Shown: one piece after another, positions 35,880 to 46,983 of the stretch
How positions within the stretch are numbered: position 1 is the stretch's first letter
How the letters are laid out: every line of letters begins with the position of its first letter
Assembly: GCA_029532415.1 (NCBI GenBank)
Contig: JAQOTA010000071.1
Span: 248,001 to 312,000 of the forward strand
From: Marasmius tenuissimus
Taxonomy: Eukaryota > Basidiomycota > Agaricomycetes > Agaricales > Marasmiaceae
Length of the DNA: 64,000 nt
Reading direction: 5' to 3'
Position numbers and translations under genes: made by a program
The notes under the pieces: model-generated
Database searches by the model: none
What the model was told of the DNA's origin: nothing
The model's input: only the letters and a program-made list of their open reading frames with translations

Positions 35880-37598
35880 GGGTACGATGGATTGTCGGAC
35901 TTCTGGATACTGGGATGGTAGAGTTAGGATAACAGATAAGATTGCCTTGAAGCGCTGTGTATACAATGAAACACGGCAATCGCCGGAGCCGAACACGTTC
36001 ACAAATACCGCGACCCGTTGCGCCGCTTGAAATTTGACTCCTTGTGTCTCGACTGTCATGCATGCAGCATCGAGTGTGTTGTCTAAGTCTTCTCTAGTTC
36101 CGTCCTCGAGGCAACCACCTTCAAGTCATATGCAGTCCGATGATCCTCCTCCTTTGGAATTACTTCAACGAGCAATCTTAGGCGAGGCTCCGAATCTCTT
36201 CCCACTTCAAACTCGTGGCGTAATTTATTTGAGCCGGGATTTCTGAGCTCGACAAGAATGGCTTACGGGTGGACAAAACGCACGTCCACCCTTTCAAAGT
36301 CCCCGCAATCGTCACCAATGACACGTCGTAGGCTGTCCTCCTGACTAGCTCGTATCGAGTTATTTCGGACGTGGTCAATGCATAGCAATGCATGTATTCG
36401 CCATCTTTCAAGTGACTTTGGGCCTGACTTCCACCTCTGACTCTCAACAAACTGGGATTGGAACGGTGATGATGCTTTGAAACCCCAAATCACACTGTTG
36501 AATATGGGCGTATGTCTATTTCTTTTTCTGGGCCGGGCATTTCCGGGCGGCTCCCTTCCTTTCACGATCCAAACCGTTCAACAGACCATGTCTGACTCCA
36601 GAATGGCATTACCTAGGTATTGTCGACTCGCTCGAATGGAGGCCTCCTTTGCTCATAAGATTCTGGTACAGGGACGTTAGCTCGCCAAAGTGGAGACTTA
36701 CAGTGAGAGTCGATTGAGAACGTCTGGCACAATCATTCCGATGAAGTTACGCTTAGGCGCGGTGTCGGTTCAAAGGCAAACTCATGCCTGATATACTCAA
36801 CGTTTAAGCGATTAAACTTGATGAGGGCTTAGTTCGAGACGATGAATGAGTATAACTCGTCACATCTTGCAGTGTTGAGTACTACGATTCACTGGATCAG
36901 GTGAGTAGTCTGGGCTACCCCCTTCTGTTTCTAGATCGCCCTGACTAGGTTTTTGAGTTCTGGAAATTGGCAAGGTGAGTGTCTCCATTGTATAGAACTC
37001 TTGACCCCATCTCAGAGTCCCCCCTCTCGTGCCCTCGAGAATGGATCGGATGACCCTTGATCCTCAGAATTGGTTTGTGGGAACACGGAATTTATGGGGA
37101 TATCTCACAAAGGCCACCGTGATCGCTTCTGGCATAGCGGCGATAAGTAAAGGACTTCGTCTTGGTCTTCTGCTCGATATGACGACGATCATGAACACAC
37201 GGACTTCTTCACAAGCTCGTCCCTGGTACGCGAATTTCTGTTTGTGCCACTTGTGTGAGTGAGTGGTGGGAATTTGGTGTGGCATTGCCAGGCCATGCCA
37301 CCAGCAACTCTGACGTTGGCGAGCCGCTAGCTCGGCAGTCTACATAAGCTCTTTCCCACCCAGGGCCAGTAATCTCCAGTAACACTCCACTAATCTGTAC
37401 TACTCTGCACTTCTGCGCCATCCGTCCTCCTTTATGTCCTCATTCACGTCTCACTTCGACTGGAGTATGACACAAAGCCGCCTCAAGACTCCAGTAATTT
37501 GCGAACAACGGCGATAAACCGTACTCGGTTCAACCGCATGGAAGTATCTAGTACTGTTAAAAGGTGCAAGATGAGTGTACGTTTGCTTTCATCTTGAC
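35880..37598. other. Intergenic, no gene recognised
   Basis: About 1.7 kb. A frame at 36058-36246 and another at 37029-37262 are uninterrupted but short and unlike any family I know. It probably contains the promoters of the aldo-keto reductase and the esterase. Confidence 0.4.
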
Positions 37599-39771
37599 AT
37601 GATATTCCCTCCATTTCTACTGCTACTGAACCTTTTTCAACCCCGGCGAGGTATATCAGCCACCGATCCTCCTCTTGTGGACACCGGATACGCAAAATAC
37701 CTGGGAAATCGGACCCTTCCAGAAACGGTTGCGTATCTTGGTATTCCCTATGCAGAACCCCCGATTGGAGGACAACGATTCCGAGCTCCTGCTCCTCTTA
37801 ACGAGTCGAGGATTCGAGGGAATGCACACGGGCAAGTAGTAAATGCTACCACCTATCCGGATTTCTGTATTCAAGGAGGGAATGGTGGTAAGAGGATCAG
37901 ATAGCGAGCCGTTCTTTTATTTCTGATGCTGGTGGCTAGCAAATGAACCTGGAGGTGCTGGAACCGAGGATTGCCTCAAGCTGAACGTCTATGCACCGGC
38001 TGGTAGCAAGAAAGGCGACAATTGTACGTTCCGTCAACAACTGACTTCTGCAAACAACCCGTCTGACTCGTCTTTACTCTGCAGTGCCTGTTCTCTTCTA
38101 CATCCATGGCGGAGGTACGTTTGCGGCAACTTTGAGTACCCTGTGTTTCCTGACGTACAATGGCTAGGATATGTGAACGGGAATCCGAGGAACTGGCCCT
38201 TTGACCATTGGGTTCGCCAAAGCCCGAACATCGTCATTGTTTCCATATACTATCGACTCGACGCTTTCGGATTCCTCGCTTCCCCAGAGTTGGTTGACCC
38301 CGCTTTGGGTGATCTCAACACGGGATTTTTAGACCAAGTTGAGGCACTCAGATGGGTCAAGCGTAATATCGGTTCTTTTGGTGGAGATCCTTCAAGGGTG
38401 ACCATCAACGGACAGAGTGCGGGTGGCGGCTCTGTACAGCATCACCTAGTAGCACACGAGGGGGAACCATTATTCTCTGCGGCAATTGCGCAAAGTGTCT
38501 ATAGAACGCCCGCGCCTACTCCCGAGCAGCAGAAGGTACGTGGACCTGAATGTTCACTTGATTCGTGATGACAAACTCGGATTTTGTTAGCCTCTCTTCG
38601 ATTTCTTCGCTTCTGCTGCTGGATGCGATAAAGAAGATTCCATTCAACAGCTCAAGTGTCTGCGAACCGTTAGTACCGATGCTCTGTCTCGGGCTCAGGA
38701 CGCTGCTTCGAACAAATTGTGCGTGGTTCTCTTGCTGTTAACTCACTCTCCTAACGTGGAATACTTGCCTTATCAGCAATGGTGCCTACCACATGTTTCG
38801 CCCCGTTGTTGACGGCAAGGTTATTGTCAGTAATCCCACATCGCTCATTGCGCAGGGTAAATTCGCTCGAGTCCCATTGATAATTGGGTATGTATTCTAC
38901 TCATGCGACTGTTGATCGAGACCTGAGCTCTCTCGACTCATAGCTCAACCTCGAATGAGACCCTAGTCACGGGTGACAACCTTCCGAATGCACTTCGAGG
39001 CCTGTTCCCCGCTCTCACCGACCATGACATAGAAGACCTTCTGGAGGTTAGTTAAACTCTTGTTCCTAGTGCTTATTACGGCCTCATAACCCCAACAACC
39101 CAGGTGGCGCCAGAAACCGATTTCTCATCCGCCGCTCAGCGCTTCCAGGTAGTCACCGGAGAGTCTCTGATCATTTGTGGGGTGAATATTTGAACACCGA
39201 ACTAAGATCATTCTTCCCACAAAGCTAACCCATCTCGAACAGCGAGAGATCCTCGATGGCGCATATTCAAACGCCCCAAGGTCGTGGACGTATCGTTACA
39301 ACCAGCCCAATCCTACTCAGGGCACTTCCGCGGTTACTCACGCCGCAGAGAACTGGATGTTGTTTTTGGGAACGAACACTGGGTATGTTTGTCGTTGTCA
39401 TTACGCCCCCGTGCTGAATCCCAAATCGCAGCCCGAACGGAACGACGACTTTCACCGGTTTGAATCCCGTCGAGAACGCGTTTTCGGAGGAGATGATTGC
39501 TTATTGGCTCTCGTTCGTCCGGAGTGGTGATCCCAACACCTACAAGCTTGCCAAGTCTCCCTATTGGCCTCAATACACCCTTACCGATGAACCGACGTCT
39601 GACGGACGTCAAAGTGTTCTGTCTGCGGGCTTCTCCAGACAACGGTTGGTTCTCCAGCAGGACCCATTCAACACTACCACCGTCAGCGGATGTTTCGTAG
39701 AGGAAGAGCCGTTAGATCAGACCAAGAGATGTGTAGTTGCAGCCAGCAAAGCAGGACATGAACAAAACTAG
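37599..39771 (+). CDS. Secreted type-B carboxylesterase/lipase
   Basis: Alpha/beta-hydrolase of the carboxylesterase type B family, likely secreted: the leader is MIFPPFLLLLNLFQ. About ten exons join in frame to roughly 520 residues. Visible motifs are TVAYLGIPYAEPPIGGQRF, TEDCLKLNVYAP, the oxyanion YIHGGGY (split by an intron at about 38114-38166), YYRLDAFGFL, the nucleophile elbow GQSAGGGS (about 38410-38435), GSTSNE for the acid residue and VTHAAENW for the histidine. The C-terminus has SFVRSGDPNTYKLAKSPYWPQY. It is the intact relative of the relics at 2540-4160 and 19215-19400. It converges on the alcohol dehydrogenase gene with 164 bp between stops. Confidence 0.9.
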
Positions 39772-39935
39772 CACGCTTGTTCTTTCGTCGCTCACGTTCG
39801 AGCACAACTGGCGATGTGATACACGTCGCGGTAAAATTCTTCCAAGACAATAATGTACACTATCGACTTGTTGCCAAAAAAATACTATCGTACACCATGT
39901 TGATGCTTCATTCGAATCTTTCTTCATCCACCCAT

Positions 39936-41398
39936 TCAAGCCTTTCCACCCGCGATATCCAATACAATACGACCAGCTATCGTTCCGGCTTTGAACCCTT
40001 CGTATACGCTAAACACGATGATCAGAACGGACCAGTAGTGGGAGGGCTGACGAAAGCTACACTCACGATGGCAAGTTCGACAACGGTACAACCTTGGAAT
40101 GGACCTTGACATGCCCACGAGCCGCGATATCGAGCGCTTCAACTGCATCCTGGCGATTACCGACGTAAGACCCGAGAATCTTGTGACTGTGGAACACGGT
40201 AAAGAAGACTGAAGCGTCGATGGTGGCATCTGGAGGGAGACCAACGACCATGAGGGCTCCGCCAGGGCGCAAGTAATTGAGAGCTTGCGTGTAGCCGGAG
40301 CTCTATATGCGAGGCGTCAGCTGTGAGGCTGGGGTGAGGTAGACGAGGAGACATACCGCTGAGGATGTCACGACGGCTGCATGAGCACCCCTCCCGTCAG
40401 TAGCAGCAATAACGTCCTTGACTATATCCGTGCTGGTCTTGAAGTCGATGAACTTCTCGGCTCCAAGCTTGATGCAAAGATCCCTCTTCTCCTTGCCCGT
40501 GTCAATGGCGATGACACGAAGACCACGAACCCGTGCGTATTGGACGGCTGTATGAATGAAATCTGAGCCCTGTGTGGGCATCGGGATGGCAGGACGGGGG
40601 CTTACCAAGGTGACCAAGACCACCTCCGGCACCGGGAAGCACGATGAAGTCGCCAGTCTCGGTTTGACTGTACTTGATCGCTCGGTAGGTAGTTACTCCC
40701 TAATGGAAGGCTCTCGTCAGACCAACGTCGATCCATAAAGCGTGTCGATTTACTCACAGCACAGAGAATGGGAGCGGCGTCATTGCTACTGAGGCCCTCA
40801 GGGATGGGTGTGACATGGTGGACCCAGGACAGAACATATTCCTGGAAGGTTCCGTCGACGGTGTAGCCACTCAAGGCGGCGTTCGCGCAGTCTATGTAAC
40901 TAAGTCAGGGCCGCAAAATATGACATCCAAAAAGAATCCGTACTCTGCTCACGACCCTTGCGGCAATCCTCGCAATTCAGGCATCTGTCGTGAGGTGTCA
41001 AAGGACGAAGGGTCTCTGAGAATCGGGCGACACATACGAGTTTGCAAGCCACTTGATACCAACGCGGTCTCCGACCTTCACTGGGCTGTTCGCGGTGTTC
41101 TGGCCGATGGCAACGATGTGACCAACACCTTCGTGACCACCAACCAAAGGCATTTTCGGGGGGACTGGCCAGTCGCCCACAGCGGCATGCAGATCGGTGT
41201 GGCATGCACCTGCGAGACAAAAGGCATTCAGCTGGCGGCAATATATAGCAGGGGCGACTACTCACCAGAGCACACCATCTTCACCAGACATTCTCCAGGA
41301 GCGAGTTGGCTCTGAGGCTTGACGGCTTGGCTCCGAAATTGAATGTCACCGCCAATCTTGTCGACGACTGCTACGTTCTGGCTCTTGGGGTAAGACAT
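39936..41398 (-). CDS. Zinc-dependent alcohol dehydrogenase (yeast ADH type)
   Basis: Medium-chain zinc alcohol dehydrogenase, interconverting alcohols and aldehydes with NAD. The start at 41398 gives [17 protein letters not shown]. Catalytic zinc ligands appear in [10 protein letters not shown] (Cys) and [10 protein letters not shown] (His). The structural zinc loop is restored by splicing as CLNCEDC and, seven residues on, a fourth Cys before [12 protein letters not shown]. The cofactor site reads [17 protein letters not shown], and [11 protein letters not shown] and MVVGLPPDA follow. The last short exon ends [13 protein letters not shown] at 39936. Introns are all short and in phase; length is about 350 residues. 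Confidence 0.92.
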
Positions 41399-42113
41399 GT
41401 TGAGAGGTGGGTTAGAGTGAGAGGTGCGAAGTGTCAGTCTCTGAGAAGGGGACAGGAGATCCTGTTGGTGAAGAATAGCGGAGGCGAAGCCCTTTATAAA
41501 CGGTTGGTATGCCCCCGCTTCCGCGTCGTGACCGACCATAGGACCGCGGAAGTTGGATTTGCTTGGGCAAGTGACCAGAGCGGTGGAGTTCTCGGACTCC
41601 CGATGGGCGCACCACCTCTGGAATTTCATCAAGAGTATCCCCGCCGTCTCATTGACGTACCTCCCAGACAGAGTCGCAAAACGTCCTATGGAGGGTATGG
41701 GGTCGAGGTGGACACGAAAGAGGAAGTTTCAGGCCAAACACGCGCCGCAAGCCAAGTCGGTAGGGAGCTTCGGAGAATGACTGTCGAATACATGTCAGAC
41801 ATGGCGGAAGTAAGCAATTTGACTCAGCCTCGGCGAGAGGCAGATGATTTGCGTGTTTGTCTTGCTGGGGCAAGATCGCAGAGAACGTCCATGTCAATGG
41901 TTGGAGCGATGCTTGTTGACTCCGTTCATCCTACCGGCCGGGTGATTTTGGCGAGTAATCGGACTTTATGGTCGTAAAACGATGGAATAACCTGTTTTTA
42001 TTATAGGCTTGCGCGTGATATAAGTAACTGAAAGCATCTAACTGACATTCGTTTAGCACGTAAAATGAGGATACACGTCAAGAGAACGCACCAAACAACA
42101 TATGTGTAGCATC
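41399..42113. other. Intergenic, ADH promoter region
   Basis: The long plus-strand frame here continues antisense over ADH and has no family resemblance. No gene is supported. Confidence 0.5.
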
Positions 42114-42578
42114 TCAACCAGCTCGACAGACGACTTCTCCAGCCAACTTCAACTGCAAGGCCTCTCTGGCCTCCAGCCATTGGTGCTCTTTGCTTTTCGT
42201 TTTGACCACCGCAATCTCCCCCATACCAAGTGGTTGAATGGTCTGCGACCGTCTACCACTGCATAAAAGCCTAATCTCTGCCAAATCCATGAAAATTCGT
42301 TTGCTCGGCCTGCTAACCAACTCCATTTGATTTAACACAGGCCGGTCATCCCGATACTTCAAGTCAGCCCATATGCGCCTCTGTGACTCGCGTGCGTTCG
42401 TGAAGTCCATCGGAGAGGGCTGTTCTATGGTTCCACGAGTGAGGTTGGAGATGAATCCTGCGCGCAGGAGGATGGAGAGTATTCCGAGATTTTGGGTGTT
42501 GTGTTCAACACATATCCTTTGGTGACGCGCTCGGAATGCGTTTTGTAGACGGGCACAGAGGTCGTGAGGGAGAGGCAT
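42114..42578 (-). CDS. MRPS8: Mitochondrial small-subunit ribosomal protein uS8m
   Basis: Single-exon gene of 154 residues starting MPLPHDLCARLQNAFRARHQR. Ribosomal S8 features are the N-terminal helix, ILSILLRAGFIS, the central strand WADLKYRDDRPVLNQMELVSRPS, and the C-terminal GMGEIAVVKTKSKEHQWLEA, which corresponds to the S8 signature region. The N-terminal lysine content and basic charge fit a mitochondrial ribosomal protein. The frame extends upstream to 42620, but that start would cross a splice-like CAG and is not needed. It is divergent from the RING-like gene, with 218 bp between starts, suggesting a shared promoter. Confidence 0.85.
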   Translation of the reverse strand: MPLPHDLCARLQNAFRARHQRICVEHNTQNLGILSILLRAGFISNLTRGTIEQPSPMDFTNARESQRRIWADLKYRDDRPVLNQMELVSRPSKRIFMDLAEIRLLCSGRRSQTIQPLGMGEIAVVKTKSKEHQWLEAREALQLKLAGEVVCRAG

Positions 42579-42796
42579 TGCTGAAGAAGACCAGTCAGAA
42601 CACGTACGTCGCAAAGCCACGTCTCAGAAACATACCTGGAATTGACCTCTGAGAGTTTTACTCAGGTGAAAGGGAACAAGCCGGTATTACCTATTTGGGA
42701 GAAAAAGCATGGCTTACCTAATGGCTCCCTATTTCATGGAATTTGTCACGCGCAGGGACCACTTCTTCGAAAACAACCACCATCTGCTTCTCCAAA

Positions 42797-44381
42797 ATGG
42801 CGACCATGGTTGACCGTCCGCAGTCTATACTGCGTGACTCTGCCCCTATGATCCCTCAGCGAAGGTCTCATCCAGAAATTATTGACGTCGATTCACTCGA
42901 CGACGATGAAGTCCAACCAACACGGAGCGTTCGTGCGAGAAGAGAACCTATCGAGGTTATAGATATCAGTGACGATGAAGATGCGGATTTCTCTACGCCT
43001 TCGAGCTCTGGCAGCGGTAGAGGTATGTCTTCCTCTTTCAACAGTCAGAAGGCAACAAAAATTTCAACTGGAATCAATCGCAGCATTTGGTCGCCTGTTT
43101 TCGCCTCCACCACAGTTCAACCCGACACCAATTCCACCTGTTCCACCCCTTCCACCTGGCTTAGCTGCTCACGCCTCTCTACCTATGCGCAGACATCCGC
43201 CACCCCATCCCAGTGGTTCCACCGTGCAGCCGCCTGTACGTGCTCACGATCGGACATTCGACTTTGAGACGTCTTTAGCTCCTGGCCCCAGCCCACGACG
43301 CCACTCGCCTAGATCCAACGGTAGTGGCAGCAGCAGTCGCCAACGTTCCAATCAATCATCACGTGGCTCCAGTCCTCCGGTCGGGGTTCCTCCCCGGCTC
43401 GGTCTAGGTGGCGCCCTCATCTCCAGTAACAACGCTCGCCTCGCAGAGGAACGACAAGCGGCAAGCCGTCGACGCCAATCCATAGAACAACGTGCTCGTG
43501 ATGCTGCCTTCAGGCGCACGATGCGAGCAGTGCACAACTCAAGGGGGTTGGGAGGCTTCAATATTGGTCTCGGACCATTTAGAAGCAACGACAGGGACAA
43601 TGACATGACCCATCTCTATTTGGACTTTGGACTGGGTGGCGCGATGACAGCAGACTGGCCGTTTGATGTAGGCATCACCAGGCGCGAGGAAGTGGAGTAC
43701 AAGAAGGAATACACCCATCCAGAGAAACCAGAAGCCGGCTTCACGTTCAGCTTCTCAGCCTCAGAGGACGATTCCCAGGAGGATGGTTCGCAGTTCCCCA
43801 CCACTTCCCTCGATAATCCGATAGTGATCGATGATGAGGACGAACCCACGATGCCCAGCCGGGACAAGGGAAAGGGAAAGGCCGTCGCGCCGGCTGAACC
43901 GTCGTCGTCGCTGTCTCTCAAGACCGTCCTCGTATGTTCTCACTGCCGGGATCCCCTTCTGCTTGGCGAGAGCGCAAGCAAGCTCGGCTCCGATGCGGCG
44001 AAGGATAGGCGTATCTGGAGTTTGAGATGTGGACATTTGATTGATGGCCAGTGTCTACGGACGCTTTCTGCGCCAGTCGTTGTGGAGCCGTTTGATCCCA
44101 GCGGGAAAGGGAAGGGGAAAGCACCCGAGCCTCAGCTTTTCGAAGCTGATAGTGAACCAGTGGGCATCCGGTCGAGGCTACGATCCTATGGACGATATAT
44201 ACCCTCATTCTCCCCCTTCGGTTCGCCCCCGAAGAAAGATGTAATCGAGGAGACACATCACTGGGAGTGCCCAGTTGCTAGTTGTGGGAGACGACATACG
44301 AGCGTGAAAGTTACCGGCGTTTGGGGGCCACCGAAACCGGAGATGAATGTTGGGGAGGGTGTTATTGGGGTCTTCGTATGA
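42797..44381 (+). CDS. RING-like protein with SUMO-interaction-like motifs
   Basis: Two exons (42797-43022 and 43084-44381) join as GSGR-AFGRLFSPP to about 507 residues. Exon 1 has two stretches resembling SUMO-interaction motifs next to acidic residues (IIDVDSLDDDE and IEVIDISDDED), and a third occurs at about 43815 (IVIDDEDE). The centre is disordered, Ser/Arg/Pro-rich. The C-terminus has paired cysteines spaced like an atypical RING or zinc finger: VCSHCRDPLL (about 43933), SLRCGHLIDGQCL (about 44020) and WECPVASCGRRH (about 44265). SIMs plus a C-terminal RING is the layout of SUMO-targeted ubiquitin ligases such as Slx5/Slx8 and RNF4. A nuclear E3 role is inferred. Confidence 0.65.
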
Positions 44382-44636
44382 TCACACTAGTCGTTTGACC
44401 ATTTCATCATCGTAATTATGTTCCTGCTACATATCACAGTGTTCCAGTATCCATTCACCCACACCGATCTCATTCGTATATGTTTAACATCGCACCGTGC
44501 GCGTCAACTGTCGTACTTTCTTCATTCTTGGTCGCCGCTGTCGAAATTTGCGACAACACATCTACGAGGGGAACAATGTTCGTACAATTACAGAGGTCAA
44601 AACAAACGGTCCGAGGTAAGAATGTCGTTCCTGAAC

Positions 44637-46211
44637 CTAAACAACGTGCTGCCCATTCCCAAGAACTGTGATCATCATCCCCGCTTTATCGAGGTACTTC
44701 AACGTCTCGTACGTCTTCGCGTTCAATGCCCTCCCCAGCACATGCAACTCCACCTCTCTCAACTGCTTTGACCAGACAGGAGTGAACCACCTCGACTTGA
44801 CCATATCCACAAACAACTCGTCTGCGTCAAAATGTGCTTGAACTCGAAGTATCATTCTCTTCAGCCGCGGTACGACAGGGTGGGATGAAGCGAATGCATC
44901 ATTGTTGGACCCCGGGCTTCGCAGCTCTTGCATGAACATCCTGGTCAGCGTCTGGACGAGTTTGCGGGGGTCTGCCGGGGAATCGAAAGTCAAGGACGTC
45001 CACATCTCGCGGATCGTGAGATCCTCCAAAGCAGGTGTAAGCCGGAGCAGAGCAAGGACTTGGAAATCCCTCAACGGCATTCCCTCCAACGACAACTTGG
45101 TCAACGTCGAAGAGTTCCCTGATCCCGACCTCGAGAGGAACATCTCCACTTTTGCTCGAGGCCACTCATCTGCGTACCCTTCCGTGGGATTACACGACCC
45201 ACGGATGTTCAAACTCGTCAGACGCGGCAACGTCAAACACGAGAACAAATCTCCCAATTCGACGTAAATTCCAGCCCTATTGTGGAGGTTGACCGTCATC
45301 GTCTCGGCAGGTGACACCACCGGCTCAACAAGTTGGCCGGTTTGCCACACTGAGGAGATGTACGTATTCGAATCCGACTCCCAATCGGCCATCCCCCCAC
45401 CAACAACATCCGAATCATTCGTATACGTGAACGACTCGAGGGAATGGCACCGCATCAGCACATTCACAAACTTCCTAACTGCCTGGTTACCCCAACGTCG
45501 AGCCGTGAGATGTCTCAGACGATCTAACGGCAACGCCTGGTAATACGAATACGGAGGCCCGTCTCCCGCGTCTGGGAATCCTAGCGTCAACGACTCGAGA
45601 GTCTTCGAGCCAGCTAAATGGCGTTGAAGGATCTTTGCCCGTTGGTGCCACCCACAATACACAGCCGACTTGATCATCGGTATTGCAGAGTATTGACCGA
45701 GTCCAACGGGTATTCGGGTTCCAGCGTTCTCGACGTTGATATCTGCCCAGCGGTTACGGTGTCGTAGGAGGTGATCAATGGACTCGGTGTGTCGATCCAC
45801 GAGGTGATCCTCGATATAAACGGATAGGGGGTGGTTTCCTGAACGAAGGGTACAGAGTCTCGTTGGCTCTGAAGATCTCTGGCATACTCGAACGGCGATG
45901 CGGGACCATAGTTGGGGAGAGTTGAGGGCGATAGCTCGCCAGAGGGTGCATACACTGCTCAGAGCGAACGCGGTGGATTTCCAAGTGCCGGTAGGAGGGC
46001 CCGCTTGGATACATGGATGGGCACGGGACCCTCCGACGCCGAAGGTGTTCCATTCAGAGGTGGCTGCGAAGAGAAAGACGTCGTGGAGGATTTCAGGGGG
46101 GAGTTGGCGAATGGGTGAGCTGCTGACGGAGAGGTAATATGATATGTTGCGTCGAAGGGTAGCTTGTTCGCCCTTGTGGACTTCAAGTTGGTGAATGTGT
46201 ATTTGGTACAT
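44637..46211 (-). CDS. F-box protein with leucine-rich C-terminal region
   Basis: Single long frame of 524 residues. An N-terminal coiled segment is followed by an F-box (PIRQLPPEILHDVFLFA, then CTLWRAIALNSPQLW), as in the many agaricomycete F-box/LRR-like proteins that act as substrate adaptors of SCF ubiquitin ligases. The rest alternates LESLTLGFPD, LTSLNIRG, LTKLSLEGMPL and LEDLTIREMW, irregular leucine-rich repeats. The reading frame stays open about 55 bases upstream of the ATG used, and a splice acceptor lies near 46268, so an extra short 5' exon is possible. The substrate is unknown. Confidence 0.8.
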   Translation of the reverse strand: MYQIHIHQLEVHKGEQATLRRNISYYLSVSSSPIRQLPPEILHDVFLFAATSEWNTFGVGGSRAHPCIQAGPPTGTWKSTAFALSSVCTLWRAIALNSPQLWSRIAVRVCQRSSEPTRLCTLRSGNHPLSVYIEDHLVDRHTESIDHLLRHRNRWADINVENAGTRIPVGLGQYSAIPMIKSAVYCGWHQRAKILQRHLAGSKTLESLTLGFPDAGDGPPYSYYQALPLDRLRHLTARRWGNQAVRKFVNVLMRCHSLESFTYTNDSDVVGGGMADWESDSNTYISSVWQTGQLVEPVVSPAETMTVNLHNRAGIYVELGDLFSCLTLPRLTSLNIRGSCNPTEGYADEWPRAKVEMFLSRSGSGNSSTLTKLSLEGMPLRDFQVLALLRLTPALEDLTIREMWTSLTFDSPADPRKLVQTLTRMFMQELRSPGSNNDAFASSHPVVPRLKRMILRVQAHFDADELFVDMVKSRWFTPVWSKQLREVELHVLGRALNAKTYETLKYLDKAGMMITVLGNGQHVV

Positions 46212-46983
46212 TGGACTGACGTCGAGGTGGAATTGAAAGGTGTCGGCGGGATCGAGGTTGAGTTCATCTACTTAAGTGCTGGGAGAACGGAGGTGGAGCT
46301 AAGAGGTGATCTGCGGTGGTGGTTATTATTACGTTCTGAACTAAGTTTGAAAGAGGTGCGAGAACGAATTTGTTGGAGAGATCGATCGCAGGAATTTTCT
46401 CAGGTTGTGCCACCAATGTCAGGGCTTCCGGAAGGCCAGTTTTCCGACCGTAGGGTTCTATCTTTGACGCACCACAGTGCTGACAATGAACTGGGGGAAC
46501 CTGACACAAACTTCAAAATACTTTTGAGGTAGTCCTATTCCCCGGTTCCCTATAGCACATAAGCATTTCTCGATCGTTCCGCGCTCGGCCTCCGGCATGA
46601 CCTATTCAGGACTGTTCACGTTCACTCGAGCTCTCCAACCATGCGCTATTATGACAAATTCTGATTCCAGCTAGCTGATTCGGGCCCGAACAGACACGAC
46701 ATACGTCGTATCCTGCGGGGTCCAAAGGGTTTTACTCCGTGGTAATAATACTACTGAGCTCGAGAAGAGTCTGCTCAAGCTTTCGAAGGTCTTGTGGAAA
46801 TGGAAGGAAGAATTTCTTGCACGGCAGCTTATAAAGACAATGACAAACAAGGATCAACCGGGATTCGGGAACCTCAGAGTCATGCCGGAAATAAATCGAT
46901 AATTCCTTGAGGAGCTCGTTGAACCACTTTGCCTGTCAGCGTTCCACCATCACCGTCAGTCACAACCACAGCGCACATGCCCG
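46212..46983. other. Divergent intergenic region
   Basis: Contains the promoters of the F-box gene (leftward) and the deaminase-like gene (rightward). No other gene is seen. Confidence 0.5.

Noticed and set aside
41306..41977. Plus-strand 223-residue frame
   Set aside because: It overlaps the alcohol dehydrogenase start antisense and extends into its promoter. No motif or splice support.
42579..42620. Upstream extension of the uS8m frame (MALRRTC...)
   Set aside because: The natural S8 N-terminus starts at MPLPHD; the upstream part overlaps a splice-like site and adds nothing expected.
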